DNA from: an uncultured Psychrobacter sp.
GTDB lineage: Bacteria; Pseudomonadota; Gammaproteobacteria; Pseudomonadales; Moraxellaceae
Assembly: GCF_947495825.1 (NCBI RefSeq)
Contig: NZ_CANMAH010000004.1
Location: 210,950-274,949 of the forward strand
Length of the DNA stretch: 64,000 nt
Direction: 5' to 3'
Positions 54,901 through 63,944 of this stretch are shown here, piece after piece. Both the position numbers and the translations under genes were made by a program. Position 1 is the first letter of the stretch, and every line of letters begins with the position of its first letter. The notes beneath the pieces are model-generated. The model ran no database searches. It was given only the letters and a program-made list of their open reading frames with translations, and had not been told where the DNA came from.

Positions 54901-56415
54901 TTAAAATACCGATTCAAACTTACCCAGCTCGACTTGGATAGATTTAGTCTGCGTATAATGCTCAAGGGCTTCGATGCCATTTTCGCGGCCGATACCTGAA
55001 TGCTTATAACCACCGACTGGCATTTGCGCAGGCGACTCGCCCCAAGTATTTAGCCAGCAAATACCCGCCTCTATTTGACCGATGACGCGATGCGCGCGGG
55101 TTAGATCTTTGGTTACCACCCCAGCCGCCAAGCCGTATTCGGTATCATTAGCACGGCGAATGACTTCTTCCTCAGTCTCATAAGTCAATATCGACATCAC
55201 AGGGCCGAAGATTTCCTCACGTACGATGGTCATGTCATCGGTGCAATCGGTAAACACTGTCGGCGCGACATACGCGCCTTTAGCCAGCTCGTCTGTCGTC
55301 ACTCGCTCACCACCCGCCAATAAACGCGCGCCGCTGGCTTTACCTTGCTCGATATAGCCAAGCACTCGCTCCATATGAGGGAAGCTCACTAGCGGCCCCA
55401 TATTGATATCTTCATCCATCGGATCACCGAGTTTGATACGTTTGACCCGCGTCAAAATCGCTTCTTCAAACTTGGCTTGTAGCGCTTTTGGTATAAACAC
55501 CCGTGTGCCATTGGTACAGACCTGACCGGTACTATAGAAGTTCGCCATCATGGCGATGTCCGCTGCCATATCGATATCGGTATCGTCAAAGATAATCAAT
55601 GGCGACTTACCGCCCAGCTCTAAGGTTACGTCTTTGAGAGATGATGATGCCGCACTTGCCATGACTTTTTTGCCCGTTGGCACGCCGCCTGTAAACGAGA
55701 CTTTGGCAATATCAGGATGCTGAGTTAATGCTTCGCCTACTTTATAATCGCCTTGTACGACGTTAAACACGCCATCTGGCATGCCCGCCTCAGTAAAGAT
55801 TTCCGCCAGTTTCAGCGCCGTTAATGGCGTGACTTCTGAGGGTTTAAAAATCATCGCGTTACCCGCGGCCAACGCTGGCGCAGCCTTCCACATCGCGATC
55901 TGAATCGGATAGTTCCACGCACCGATACCAGCGACGACGCCGAGTGGCTCACGGCGCGTATAGACAAAGCTGCTATCACGTAGTGGAATCTGACGACCCT
56001 CAATCATTGGCGCAAGCCCTGCATAGTATTCAACGACATCGGCACCAGTGACGATATCGACGTACTTAGTCTCAGAGTATGCTTTGCCGGTGTCCTTGGT
56101 TTCAAGCAGTGCTAGCACGTCATTACGCTCGCGCAATATCGCAACTGCCTTTGATAAAATACGGCCGCGCTCAACTGCGGTCATTGCCGCCCACACTTTT
56201 TGCCCTTGTTGCGCCGCTTTTACCGCTTCATCGATTTGCTCGGCAGTGGTTTGCTGAATGGTCGCCAGCACTTCACCTGTCGCTGGGTTGATATCGTCAA
56301 AGGTAGTCAGCGTTTCATCGACCGCCAGATAGCGACCGTTGATATAAGCGGTCTGCGTTTGTGTTAAATCGATAATGTCTTGTAAATTATTTACGTTTGT
56401 CTGAGTAGTTGTCAT
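54901..56415 (-). CDS. betB: Betaine aldehyde dehydrogenase BetB
   Basis: The 504-residue aldehyde dehydrogenase has the catalytic glutamate in [10 protein letters not shown] and the catalytic cysteine in [15 protein letters not shown]. The BetB-like features include [22 protein letters not shown] and the C-terminal [24 protein letters not shown]. It converts betaine aldehyde to glycine betaine with NAD+, completing osmoprotectant synthesis from imported choline. AAGGAAAAC precedes the ATG. Confidence 0.94.
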   Translation of the reverse strand: MTTTQTNVNNLQDIIDLTQTQTAYINGRYLAVDETLTTFDDINPATGEVLATIQQTTAEQIDEAVKAAQQGQKVWAAMTAVERGRILSKAVAILRERNDVLALLETKDTGKAYSETKYVDIVTGADVVEYYAGLAPMIEGRQIPLRDSSFVYTRREPLGVVAGIGAWNYPIQIAMWKAAPALAAGNAMIFKPSEVTPLTALKLAEIFTEAGMPDGVFNVVQGDYKVGEALTQHPDIAKVSFTGGVPTGKKVMASAASSSLKDVTLELGGKSPLIIFDDTDIDMAADIAMMANFYSTGQVCTNGTRVFIPKALQAKFEEAILTRVKRIKLGDPMDEDINMGPLVSFPHMERVLGYIEQGKASGARLLAGGERVTTDELAKGAYVAPTVFTDCTDDMTIVREEIFGPVMSILTYETEEEVIRRANDTEYGLAAGVVTKDLTRAHRVIGQIEAGICWLNTWGESPAQMPVGGYKHSGIGRENGIEALEHYTQTKSIQVELGKFESVF

Positions 56416-56544
56416 AAGTTTTCCTTAAGGCGATTAAAGCTTTATAAAAAAGCGTTCAGTAAATCTTGCCGTCATGGGTTAAAGGGTAAATTTCCTGTGT
56501 GCGTGTTATTTATCAGAATTATTTATCAAGGCTGTTTATCAAAG

Positions 56545-57138
56545 TCAGTTATCAAAGTCTTGCTGCGTCATATTTATCAAGCGCTCACGTATTGAGGCTT
56601 TGTCCGAGATATCGATACCCGAAAAATCAGAGAGCCAAATACCATCGGCGACCAAACGCACCATACATAGCGTTTCAGTATTATCGGTAGCGGCATGTTT
56701 TTTTAGCTGCTCATTTGACCACTCAGCCCAGCGTTCGCGCAGCATCCGGTCTCCTAGCATCAACACATACAAGGTCGCTTGGCTATTAAACTCGGCCTGC
56801 CCTTTTTCGCCCAAGCTAATCGTGGCATCGATATAAGCGCGGGTAAACGAGCCGTAGCTGACCGGATCTTTTGCCATGGCGGCATTGACTTCTGCCTCAA
56901 ACTTGGCCATCGCATCATAAAACACCTCTAAGATAAGCGCGTCTTTGGTAGCAAAATGATGCATCACTCCGCCTTTGGTCACACCGACGGCATCTGCCAC
57001 CGCTTGAAAGGTCACTTTAGACAAGCCCTGCTCTAGCGTGATACGCGCTGCTTGATCGAGCAGCGCCCGCCGCACCAGCTCTGGCTGTTTTTTACGTTTA
57101 TGCGCGTTTTTTGTTTCCATTTTTGTGTCCATGTTCAT
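56545..57138 (-). CDS. TetR-family regulator next to SMR pump
   Basis: The 197-residue protein has an N-terminal helix-turn-helix (TFQAVADAVGVTKGGVMHHFATKDALI) preceded by a Lys-rich arm. The HTH with GGVMHHF and the C-terminal domain resemble regulators linked to small multidrug pumps rather than BetI. It follows the SMR gene by 13 bp in the same direction, so the two are likely co-transcribed and self-regulated. Control of betB, 130 bp downstream, is possible but not supported by the sequence. Confidence 0.85.
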   Translation of the reverse strand: MNMDTKMETKNAHKRKKQPELVRRALLDQAARITLEQGLSKVTFQAVADAVGVTKGGVMHHFATKDALILEVFYDAMAKFEAEVNAAMAKDPVSYGSFTRAYIDATISLGEKGQAEFNSQATLYVLMLGDRMLRERWAEWSNEQLKKHAATDNTETLCMVRLVADGIWLSDFSGIDISDKASIRERLINMTQQDFDN

Positions 57139-57151
57139 TTTTACCTACCTG

Positions 57152-57496
57152 TCAGTGCACCACCGAGTTTGACAATACGTTCATCACCACCACACCGCCG
57201 ACGATCATCGCTATGCCAACCACCGCCGCTGTATCGAGACTTTGTTTAAAAAAGAACACCCCGACCAGTGAGGTCAGTACAATACCTAGACCGCCCCACA
57301 GCGCATAGGCGATGCCAAGCGGAATGGTCTTGATGGTCTGGGTCAATAAATAAAACGAGATGGCATAAAGCACGCCCATAATCAGGGTCGGCACCAAACG
57401 CGTAAATTGCTCTGACTTAACCAAAAACGTCGTGCCAACCACTTCACAAATGATAGCAATCGCGAGATAACCGTAAGCAATAGTGGTAGGACTCAT
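57152..57496 (-). CDS. Small multidrug resistance (SMR) efflux protein
   Basis: The 114-residue protein has four membrane segments and the essential glutamate in AIAIICEVVGTTFLVKSEQFT. GIAYALWGGLGIVLTSLVGVFFF and GIAMIVGGVVVMNV are as in EmrE/QacE. It would act as an antiparallel dimer exchanging protons for cationic biocides or, in some members, osmoprotectants such as betaine or choline. Its position beside the betaine genes makes the latter worth noting. AGGTAA precedes the ATG. Confidence 0.9.
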   Translation of the reverse strand: MSPTTIAYGYLAIAIICEVVGTTFLVKSEQFTRLVPTLIMGVLYAISFYLLTQTIKTIPLGIAYALWGGLGIVLTSLVGVFFFKQSLDTAAVVGIAMIVGGVVVMNVLSNSVVH

Positions 57497-57841
57497 AATT
57501 AAATTACCTGTTTTAAATCAAGCATATTCTCTCGATTGAACGTAAAAGGGCCAATAATAAACTATATCAATACATCTTAAAGAAACCATACAGACGGTAT
57601 TTTATACAAATACTCTAGTAATGTGAAGGGTAAGTTTCTGTTTTTGTTATTTGTTTATAAGGTAACTACATAAATGTAAAATTACTAAGGAGAAGTACGC
57701 TACTTTGTTTTTGTCAAAGCTAAACACAAAAAATAGAGCCACACTTAAACGTGAATGGCTTTAATGCCACTCAATAAAACGTTTAAATGTCGCTCTATTA
57801 TTTTTATTCAGTAATGACTTAAATATATTTTATTTATTAAA
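57497..57841. other. Intergenic region between SMR and hmp genes
   Basis: The 345 bp hold no gene. The left part carries the SMR promoter, with a weakly palindromic ACCATACAGACGGT at about 57587 that may be the TetR operator. The right part holds the long hairpin at 57732-57799 downstream of hmp. Confidence 0.4.
57732..57799. terminator. Long hairpin downstream of hmp
   Basis: Two 21-base arms (57732-57752 and 57779-57799) pair with 19 of 21 matches, starting AATAGAG and ending CTCTATT. They enclose a 26-base loop that itself contains TGGC/GCCA. On the minus strand the stem is followed by TTTTTTG, so it can terminate hmp; a T-rich run also follows on the plus strand. Confidence 0.65.
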
Positions 57842-59041
57842 TTAAGACAGCTCTAAGCTCATCTTGGGACCGAATGGCTCATAATGGACATTATCTACCC
57901 CATGATTAAGCTTCATCAGACCATCAATCATACTTTCCATAAACGGCATTGACCCGCATACATAGATATCAGCAGGCTCTGGCAGCGTCGCAAGATAACG
58001 TTCATCGAGTATTTGCCCCGCGTCAAAATAGAAAATATTTTTATTCACATTTGCCGCTGTCTCTAAAATTTTATCGACCTTAGCGTCAAAAGCATGATGC
58101 TCTTCATTTTGGCACGCATATACCCAGATGATAGGTCTTTCTGGGTTTGCTATTACTTGCGTCTCTAACATCGATAAAATGGGCGTGACGCCGACGCCAG
58201 CACTCATCAAAACTAATGGAATATCGTTTTGCTGCACCAAATCTTGGTTGAGCGCAAAGTCGCCAGCAGGGGCAGATAATAAAATAGTATCGCCAACCTC
58301 TACTTCATCATGTAAATAGTTGGAGACCAAACCATAATGCTCATTGCGATTATCGCGTCTGACAGCAAACTGGATACCCTTATCAGTATCGGCAGAATAT
58401 AAAGAATAATGACGTAGGGCGAGATGGTCACTGTCTTTTGGATCCGTTTTTACCGTGATATATTGACCGGCAGTTAGATTGAGCTTACTTAGGTCAATGT
58501 CTTGGCTGTTTTTTGCATTGTTATTGACTGGAACGACAGTAAAGGCCGCGATATCGGTGGCTGTAGCCGTCTTTTCTACGACCTTAAAGGGCGCAAAACC
58601 CTCCCACATCTCTTGTTCATACATATTTTTTTCGAGCTGAATAAAGACGCCAGCAATCTCATCATAAGCTTCAGTCCAAGCGTCAATGATATCGTCATTA
58701 GCCGCCTCGCCGAGTACTTCTTTTATCGCACCAAGTAGATGCTTGCCCACGATCGGATAATGCTCTGGTAGGATTTGTAAAGCGCGATGCTTGTGACTGA
58801 TTTGGGTCACTTGCGGCAGCAAGATTGCCAAATTTTCAAGGTGTTTGGCAGCGGCTAAAACCGTGGTCGCAAGGGCAGTCTGCTGCCGACCTAGCTTTTG
58901 GTTGGTCTCATTAAAGATGTCTAACAGCTCAGGATGCTCTTTGAACATGTTTTGATAGAACACGGTAGTAATCGCAGTGCCATGCTCTTCGAGTACAGGT
59001 ACGGTTGCTTTTACAATCTCTATCGTTTTTGGTGAAGCCAT
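57842..59041 (-). CDS. hmp: Flavohaemoprotein Hmp, nitric oxide dioxygenase
   Basis: The 399-residue protein has a globin domain (1-140, with KHRALQILPEHYPIVGKHLLGAI containing the haem-pocket residues). An FAD domain (about 150-260, RHYSLYS) and an NAD domain (about 265-399, VLMSAGVGVTPILSML and YVCGSMPFM) follow. It oxidises nitric oxide to nitrate with NADH and oxygen. AAGGAAAATATT precedes the ATG. A candidate NsrR operator lies upstream. Confidence 0.95.
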   Translation of the reverse strand: MASPKTIEIVKATVPVLEEHGTAITTVFYQNMFKEHPELLDIFNETNQKLGRQQTALATTVLAAAKHLENLAILLPQVTQISHKHRALQILPEHYPIVGKHLLGAIKEVLGEAANDDIIDAWTEAYDEIAGVFIQLEKNMYEQEMWEGFAPFKVVEKTATATDIAAFTVVPVNNNAKNSQDIDLSKLNLTAGQYITVKTDPKDSDHLALRHYSLYSADTDKGIQFAVRRDNRNEHYGLVSNYLHDEVEVGDTILLSAPAGDFALNQDLVQQNDIPLVLMSAGVGVTPILSMLETQVIANPERPIIWVYACQNEEHHAFDAKVDKILETAANVNKNIFYFDAGQILDERYLATLPEPADIYVCGSMPFMESMIDGLMKLNHGVDNVHYEPFGPKMSLELS

Positions 59042-59173
59042 AATATTTTCCTTAGTGTTTCATTACATTGATAAGTCGAGGTACTGACATCGGCAACAGT
59101 AACTAAAATTTTGACTCTTAATTCAGCCTTGTTAGAACAAATACTCAAAGTATAGGTCGCCTACTCTTAAAAA

Positions 59174-59188
59174 TTCATTTAAAATGAA
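59174..59188. promoter_or_regulatory. Candidate NsrR operator upstream of hmp
   Basis: TTCATTTAAAATGAA is a perfect inverted repeat of 7-base arms around one base, flanked on the right by TCTT. It closely follows the NsrR consensus, in which ATGCATTT and AAATGCAT-like arms are separated by one base. It lies 133 bp before the hmp start. NsrR is a nitric-oxide-sensing repressor that commonly controls hmp; no nsrR gene is in the window. Confidence 0.7.
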
Positions 59189-59276
59189 TCTTATAATATT
59201 TTTATGACAATATCAATCTGTATCGCTGTTATGATTGCTTCTACTTTCGCTACAGCCATGTTTTATAGGCAAAAAA

Positions 59277-59308
59277 ATTCCCAGTCGTTAAACTGGGAAT
59301 CTTTTTAT
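59277..59308 (-). terminator. Terminator after the MgtC/SapB gene
   Basis: ATTCCCAGT pairs with ACTGGGAAT around a 6-base loop, with A/T runs on both sides. It is about 30 bp after the stop of the minus-strand MgtC/SapB gene. Confidence 0.85.
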
Positions 59309-59336
59309 TTAACAAGTCTCTTCGTCATTGATAGTT

Positions 59337-59771
59337 TTATCGCTCATGTCCCGGCTTAAAGGGTTTTGAGAATTGCAGGATTAAAAATCCGACTACAGAC
59401 AGTATAATAGCAATCTCATAACGGCTATAGGCAACAGAGATACCGATAGCCGCTGTATTCCATAGTCCTGCAGCGGTTGCCGTGCCTTTTGCACCATCTT
59501 CATTCTTAAAGATAGCCCCACCACCAATAAAGCCCATCCCAGTAATAATGCCATACATAATTCTAGCTTCTGCATCAGATCCTTGATAGATATCCATGCC
59601 TACTAGCATAAAAGCACATGATGCAATCGTCACTAAGGGAAAGGTTCTTAGCCCAGCACCATTGTCTTCAAGCTCACGATTCAGTGCGATTGGTAGCGAC
59701 AGTATAAAAGCGATGCCTAACTGAAAGGCATGGTACGTTAAGATCCTCAAACTAATATCGAATTCAAACAT
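59337..59771 (-). CDS. MgtC/SapB-family membrane protein
   Basis: The 144-residue protein has about four membrane segments and the MgtC/SapB pattern ALNRELEDNGAGLRTFPLVTIASCAFMLVG, then RIMYGIITGMGFIGGGAIFKNEDGAKGTATAAGLW. It corresponds to the N-terminal membrane domain only; the cytoplasmic C-terminal domain of virulence-linked MgtC is absent, as in many SapB-type proteins. It may have a role in magnesium limitation or membrane potential (family knowledge). AGGTCATATCT precedes the ATG. Confidence 0.88.
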   Translation of the reverse strand: MFEFDISLRILTYHAFQLGIAFILSLPIALNRELEDNGAGLRTFPLVTIASCAFMLVGMDIYQGSDAEARIMYGIITGMGFIGGGAIFKNEDGAKGTATAAGLWNTAAIGISVAYSRYEIAIILSVVGFLILQFSKPFKPGHER

Positions 59772-60165
59772 AGATATGACCTAAAAGCTGTTTTAGGATT
59801 AAGTGACATTGTTTATTGCAGTAGATATTGCGTCCTACAAGCTAACCATAGGTTTTTAACTATCATTTAATTAGTCTAAGCTGAAATCATAGCCCGTATC
59901 AAGCGTTGGGTTATTAAAAAATCCCCACTTCATTTCGCAAAATTACGCAAATATCTGTTGTATTTATAAGTCTGATAGTCTGATAGTCTGACAATAATTT
60001 TAAATGGACGAAAGATTAAAGTAATAATATTAATAACTTAATATAATTATAAACACTCTCCGTACAGACAACATGGCAGTAGTTATTCTATATTATTTAT
60101 ATCAGTCAAATAAAAAGGCTGATACATAAAAATTACATGACAATAAACAAAAAAGGAATACTACA
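59772..60165. other. AT-rich region upstream of CsbD gene
   Basis: The 394 bp hold no gene. A short tandem repeat at 59970-59991 has GTCTGATA twice followed by GTCTGA. The CsbD promoter is expected in the last 150 bp, but no clear -35/-10 pair stands out. Confidence 0.4.
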
Positions 60166-60444
60166 ATGGACAATCAAACCACCCATGAAGAAAGTATGGA
60201 TGATCAATACAAAAATCAACAAAAAATGGATGAGCATAATATGGACAATCGGACCCTAAAAGGCGAATGGAACCAACTTAAAAATACAGTCAAACAAAAG
60301 TGGGCTGACTTAACAGATGATGACCTCAATCATATTGAAGGCGACCGTGATAGATTAGTTCGTCGTGTCCAAGAGCGTTACGGTCATTCAAGAGCGGATG
60401 CTGAACGTGACGTAGATGAATGGCGCCGTGAAAATCAATACTAA
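60166..60444 (+). CDS. CsbD-family stress protein
   Basis: The 92-residue hydrophilic protein has the CsbD pattern LKGEWNQLKNTVKQKWADLTDDDLNHIEGDRDRLVRRVQERYG. The N-terminus is a polar Asn/Gln/Met/Asp extension of about 25 residues, and the end DAERDVDEWRRENQY is conserved in proteobacterial members such as YjbJ. These abundant small proteins are induced by stress; the mechanism is unknown. AAGGA precedes the ATG and a terminator follows. Confidence 0.9.
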   Translation: MDNQTTHEESMDDQYKNQQKMDEHNMDNRTLKGEWNQLKNTVKQKWADLTDDDLNHIEGDRDRLVRRVQERYGHSRADAERDVDEWRRENQY

Positions 60445-60496
60445 AAACAACTTTTCGGTAGGCGTATCACTCTGTATTATCGTCTATCATTAAAAT

Positions 60497-60535
60497 GAAA
60501 AAAGGACTGCATCGATATATGATGCAGTTTTTTTT
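60497..60535 (+). terminator. Terminator after CsbD gene
   Basis: ACTGCATC pairs with GATGCAGT around a 7-base loop. A-rich bases precede it and an eight-base T run follows, about 60 bp after the csbD stop. Confidence 0.88.
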
Positions 60536-60691
60536 ACTTCGTGCGTTACATATCAATGCCATTACCAGTGCTATGCGATAATAAAATGGAAGACATATTA
60601 TTACGCAATCCAATCACGACATAGATTGATTTTTAAATGGAATAGTACTGTAATATTTGGGATTGGTTCTGATTGTCTAATGGAGGTTATC

Positions 60692-61162
60692 TTGTCTGAT
60701 AGCTGTGCAAAAGTGTTAGCGGATAAGCAACTGACTATTGTCTTTATTGAAAGTGCGACCGCTGGCTATTTATCGCATCGGTTCTCTGTGTGCCCGTATT
60801 CAGGTGATGTATTAATGGGTGGACTGGTATGCTATGACGTCTCAATAAAAAAGAATGTATTAAATGTGTCCAGCCAATTGATTGATGATTGTACTCCTGA
60901 ATCATCAGAAGTCACGCAAGAGCTCGTCAATAAATCTAAAACGATGTTTGATGCAGACTTACATGTCGCTTGTACAGGTCTGCTAAAAAAAGGAGGCTCT
61001 GAGACCGAAGAAAAGCCTGTTGGTACCTTTTTTTATTGTATTGGCTATAAGGGTGAAGTATATGATTTTCGCAGCTTATGTGAGGGGCCACCTGAGCAAA
61101 AACTACGCAGCATAAATAGCCTTATTTGTAAGAGCATTATTGATATTGTAAACAATCATTAA
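60692..61162 (+). CDS. CinA-family protein (C-terminal domain type)
   Basis: The protein, about 156 residues, has the CinA C-terminal domain pattern ESATAGYLSHRFSVCPYSGDVLMGGLVCYD, then ACTGLLKKGGSETEEKPVGTFFYCI. This domain in E. coli PncC deamidates nicotinamide mononucleotide in the pyridine-nucleotide cycle. The start is decided by TGGAGG, which is well spaced for a TTG at 60692. An ATG at 60680 has no ribosome-binding site and overlaps that sequence. The branch with ESATAG instead of ESCTGG is less studied, so activity is inferred. Confidence 0.8.
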   Translation: MSDSCAKVLADKQLTIVFIESATAGYLSHRFSVCPYSGDVLMGGLVCYDVSIKKNVLNVSSQLIDDCTPESSEVTQELVNKSKTMFDADLHVACTGLLKKGGSETEEKPVGTFFYCIGYKGEVYDFRSLCEGPPEQKLRSINSLICKSIIDIVNNH

Positions 61163-61165
61163 TGA

Positions 61166-61846
61166 CTAGTTCACGATTTTATTATTAAGAGCTTTGGCCC
61201 ATCCTCTTGAATGAAGGCAACGATTACATACTTCATTTAGCGCTGAGATACATTGCACATAGCCGCAGTGCATACAGGCATAAGGATGTCCATCTTCTAA
61301 TACTTTTGCTGCCTGAAACTCTTTAGGGAAAATAGGCAGTCCATACTGCGTTTCATCGTGTGGAAATAACAATACACTAAATTCACCATCTGTTTCGAGT
61401 AAGCCTACTTCTACTTGTCCTAAGTGACGCACTCCTTGTTGACGCATTTCAGTAAAGAACTCGTCGTGCGACATTCTACCTTTTTCAACATCTTTCATAA
61501 TTAACAAACCATTTTCTACGATGTAAGTAGGATCACCTTCTAAGAGAAGCTCAAAGAGCTTGTGTTTTGTAGTGAACCACGTACAAAGTCTATAAAGAAG
61601 TAAAACAAGACCCATGATGAGCACCGCTTGGATAAGCGGTAAATCCTCGGTAAACATAGGGTCACCAGCGATAGAACCCAGTGATAAAATAATCGTTAAT
61701 TCGAAAATAGAAAGTTGGCGGATGCCGCGCTTGCCGGTACTTCGTAGTAATAAAATAACTAGGCAAAACATGAAGGTGGTACGTATGACTATTTCTGCCG
61801 CAAAAGACCACGTCGTGTCATATATAAAAATGCTTACCCAATCCAT
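61166..61846 (-). CDS. DUF421 (YetF-like) membrane protein
   Basis: The 226-residue protein has three N-terminal membrane segments and the signature RTTFMFCLVILLLRSTGKRGIRQLSIFELTIILSLGS. A cytoplasmic DUF421 domain follows (LLEGDPTYIVENGLLIMKDVEKGRMSHDEF, MRQQGVRHLGQVEVGLLETDGEFSV). The C-terminus has Cys pairs in CMHCGYVQC and CNRC that could bind zinc. Function is unknown. It is convergent with the CinA-family gene, 3 bp apart. Confidence 0.88.
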   Translation of the reverse strand: MDWVSIFIYDTTWSFAAEIVIRTTFMFCLVILLLRSTGKRGIRQLSIFELTIILSLGSIAGDPMFTEDLPLIQAVLIMGLVLLLYRLCTWFTTKHKLFELLLEGDPTYIVENGLLIMKDVEKGRMSHDEFFTEMRQQGVRHLGQVEVGLLETDGEFSVLLFPHDETQYGLPIFPKEFQAAKVLEDGHPYACMHCGYVQCISALNEVCNRCLHSRGWAKALNNKIVN

Positions 61847-61953
61847 TTTGCTCTCTTATTAGGATGTGTTGAGCATTCGACTATAGCACGGATAGGATCT
61901 ATTTTTTTAGATAGGCTAGCGCAAGTTTTAAACCATCAGCTTTGGGGTTTGTT

Positions 61954-63123
61954 TTAACGCTCTCCCATTCCCTCTGACAAGGTTTTGGTAATCGGTTTCG
62001 TTAGATAAGACAATACTGTACGCTCCGCGGCTTTGATATCGACAGCAGCCGTCATACCTGGTTTGATTACAATCTCATCACTTCGTCCTGCAAACTCAAC
62101 ACCCGTAATAACGATTAATACTCGATAATAAGGCTCCTCTCCTTTAGGAGTTTTCTCTATCAAGGTATCTGGGCTGATATAATTTACAGTACCCGTCATC
62201 GCGCCAAAAATTGAATAATCATACGCATCAAGCTTAACGGACGCATCTTGACCTTCTTTGACATAGGCAATATCAGCAGGACTAACCTTTGCATCTATGA
62301 CTAGATCACTACTGGTTGGCAGGATTTGCATGATTACCTCGCCCGGCTTTACGACACCGCCAATAGTGGTTACGTTGATGTTTTTAATCTTACCTTCTGT
62401 AGGCGCCATCAAACGCTTTTCTTCTAATACTTGCATGCGATCTCGTAATTGCTCAAGCTCGGTATCAAGCTCCTCTTGTGCTTTGGTCATCTCTGCCTGC
62501 GCTTCTTCAAAATACTTATTGCGCTTATTATTGATTTGGGCTTCAATATCAGCGACTTGCCGGCGCAGTTTAATAACATCTGCTTGGCTGACATCGCCAT
62601 ACTCTAATAATGGCTCATTCATACTAAGCTCTTTTTGGGCCAGTACCAGTGTTTTTTTCAGAGAAGAGACCTCTTCATTAATAGCTTGACGACGACGGCT
62701 ATACAATGCGCTTTGGTTCTGTATGTATTCAGGATAGCTTTCTACTTCTTTGGGAAATACCAAGGGTTTATCGAAGATTTCTGCATTTAATCGAGCCAAT
62801 TTAGCCTTGAGCGCTGCTGTTTTAGAGGCGGAGTTGTCTACTGCTGCTTTTGCGCGCTCTTCTTCTAAAACGACAAGCAGTTGACCTGCTTGCACTTCCT
62901 GCCCCTCCGTAACCGCAAGCTCTGTTAACACCCCGCCTTCTGATGCTTGAATCTCTTGTGTTCGGGCACTAGCAATCACCGTGGCTTTAGCACGAGTTAC
63001 CTGATCAATTTTGGCAAATGATGCCCATACTAATAAAACTATAATACCGATTAAGGCGATCCAAATACTCAGTCTTGAACGATTTACTTCAACGGTAGTG
63101 GGTGTATACTTATAGTCTGCCAT
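61954..63123 (-). CDS. HlyD-family type I secretion adaptor
   Basis: The 389-residue membrane-fusion protein has one N-terminal membrane helix (LSIWIALIGIIVLLVWASFA) and a lipoyl-like half (SEGGVLTELAVTEGQEVQAGQLLVVLE). A long coiled-coil hairpin spans about 110-235, and a second lipoyl/beta-barrel part carries PTEGKIKNINVTTIGGVVKPGEVIMQI. It bridges an inner-membrane ABC transporter to an outer-membrane channel to export a protein substrate. It starts 2 bp after the ATPase gene. Confidence 0.92.
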   Translation of the reverse strand: MADYKYTPTTVEVNRSRLSIWIALIGIIVLLVWASFAKIDQVTRAKATVIASARTQEIQASEGGVLTELAVTEGQEVQAGQLLVVLEEERAKAAVDNSASKTAALKAKLARLNAEIFDKPLVFPKEVESYPEYIQNQSALYSRRRQAINEEVSSLKKTLVLAQKELSMNEPLLEYGDVSQADVIKLRRQVADIEAQINNKRNKYFEEAQAEMTKAQEELDTELEQLRDRMQVLEEKRLMAPTEGKIKNINVTTIGGVVKPGEVIMQILPTSSDLVIDAKVSPADIAYVKEGQDASVKLDAYDYSIFGAMTGTVNYISPDTLIEKTPKGEEPYYRVLIVITGVEFAGRSDEIVIKPGMTAAVDIKAAERTVLSYLTKPITKTLSEGMGER

Positions 63124-63125
63124 AT

Positions 63126-63944
63126 CTATTTACCTTGAACGTCTGCTGAAGCTTTGGTGATGATAGGCTTAGGTTTAATTGGTTGGCTCATCGTTGAGGG
63201 TGTTTGATTTTTTGCTTGTTTATTATTCATAAGCTCATCGAGGACAGCCTGTTTTGGACCATCTATAATGATGCGTTGATTTTCCATAATAATAATCCGA
63301 TCAGCTAACTCGAGTAGCGCGGTCTTATGAGTGGATACTATAAAGGTTTGTCCGCTCTTAAGCTCTTGTTTAAGCACTTGTAGACAACGTTGCTCTTGCC
63401 TGTTATCCATAGACGCGGTCGGTTCATCGAGTAAAAACACATCTGGCTTGGTCAACAATAAGCGCGTAAAAGCGACAAGTTGTTTTTGTCCGCCTGATAG
63501 TCCGCGCCCGCCTTCACTAATTGGTAAATCAAGGCCACTTGAATGGCTAGCTACTAAATTTATTAAACCCGTTTTTCTTAATACTTCTTGCATAACATCA
63601 TCATCAGGTGCTGCCATTCCTATGAGTAGGTTATCTCTCAACGTTCCTTGGAATAAACGGTGGTCTTGTTGTAAATAACCCAGACGTTCACTCAATGTCT
63701 CGCGGCTTATCTGATGTATATCTAAACCATCTAATAATACCTGCCCTTTTGTCGGTGCGTATAAACCTGACAACACTTTGAGTAAAGTAGACTTACCTGA
63801 CCCTATAGGCCCAAGAATGGCAATACGCTCACCAGGGCGAATGGTTAATTTTTGAATATCAATAGCAGGTCGGTCATTGTCTTGATAGTTAAAGACGACA
63901 TTATTGCATTGATAAAAACCCTTGGGGCTGTAGTAGATAAGCAC
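63126..63944 (-). CDS. Type I secretion ABC ATPase domain lacking its membrane part
   Basis: The 272 residues cover one nucleotide-binding domain: GFYQCNNVVFNYQ, Walker A GPIGSGKST, Q-loop GYLQQDHRLFQGTLRDNLL, signature LSGGQKQ, Walker B VFLLDEPTAS and H-loop STHKT. This matches the C-terminal third of LapB-like type I exporters. Homologues carry a six-helix membrane domain before it, but here an in-frame TAG lies 12 bases upstream of the possible GTG start. No ribosome-binding site is seen, and all frames are closed within 60 bp. It is either a split gene whose partner lies outside the window or an N-terminally broken pseudogene. Confidence 0.75.
   Translation of the reverse strand: MLIYYSPKGFYQCNNVVFNYQDNDRPAIDIQKLTIRPGERIAILGPIGSGKSTLLKVLSGLYAPTKGQVLLDGLDIHQISRETLSERLGYLQQDHRLFQGTLRDNLLIGMAAPDDDVMQEVLRKTGLINLVASHSSGLDLPISEGGRGLSGGQKQLVAFTRLLLTKPDVFLLDEPTASMDNRQEQRCLQVLKQELKSGQTFIVSTHKTALLELADRIIIMENQRIIIDGPKQAVLDELMNNKQAKNQTPSTMSQPIKPKPIITKASADVQGK

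Noticed and set aside
56545..57138. TetR gene as betI
   Set aside because: The helix-turn-helix and ligand domain do not look like BetI, and the gene is 13 bp behind an SMR pump gene, the usual place for a pump regulator.
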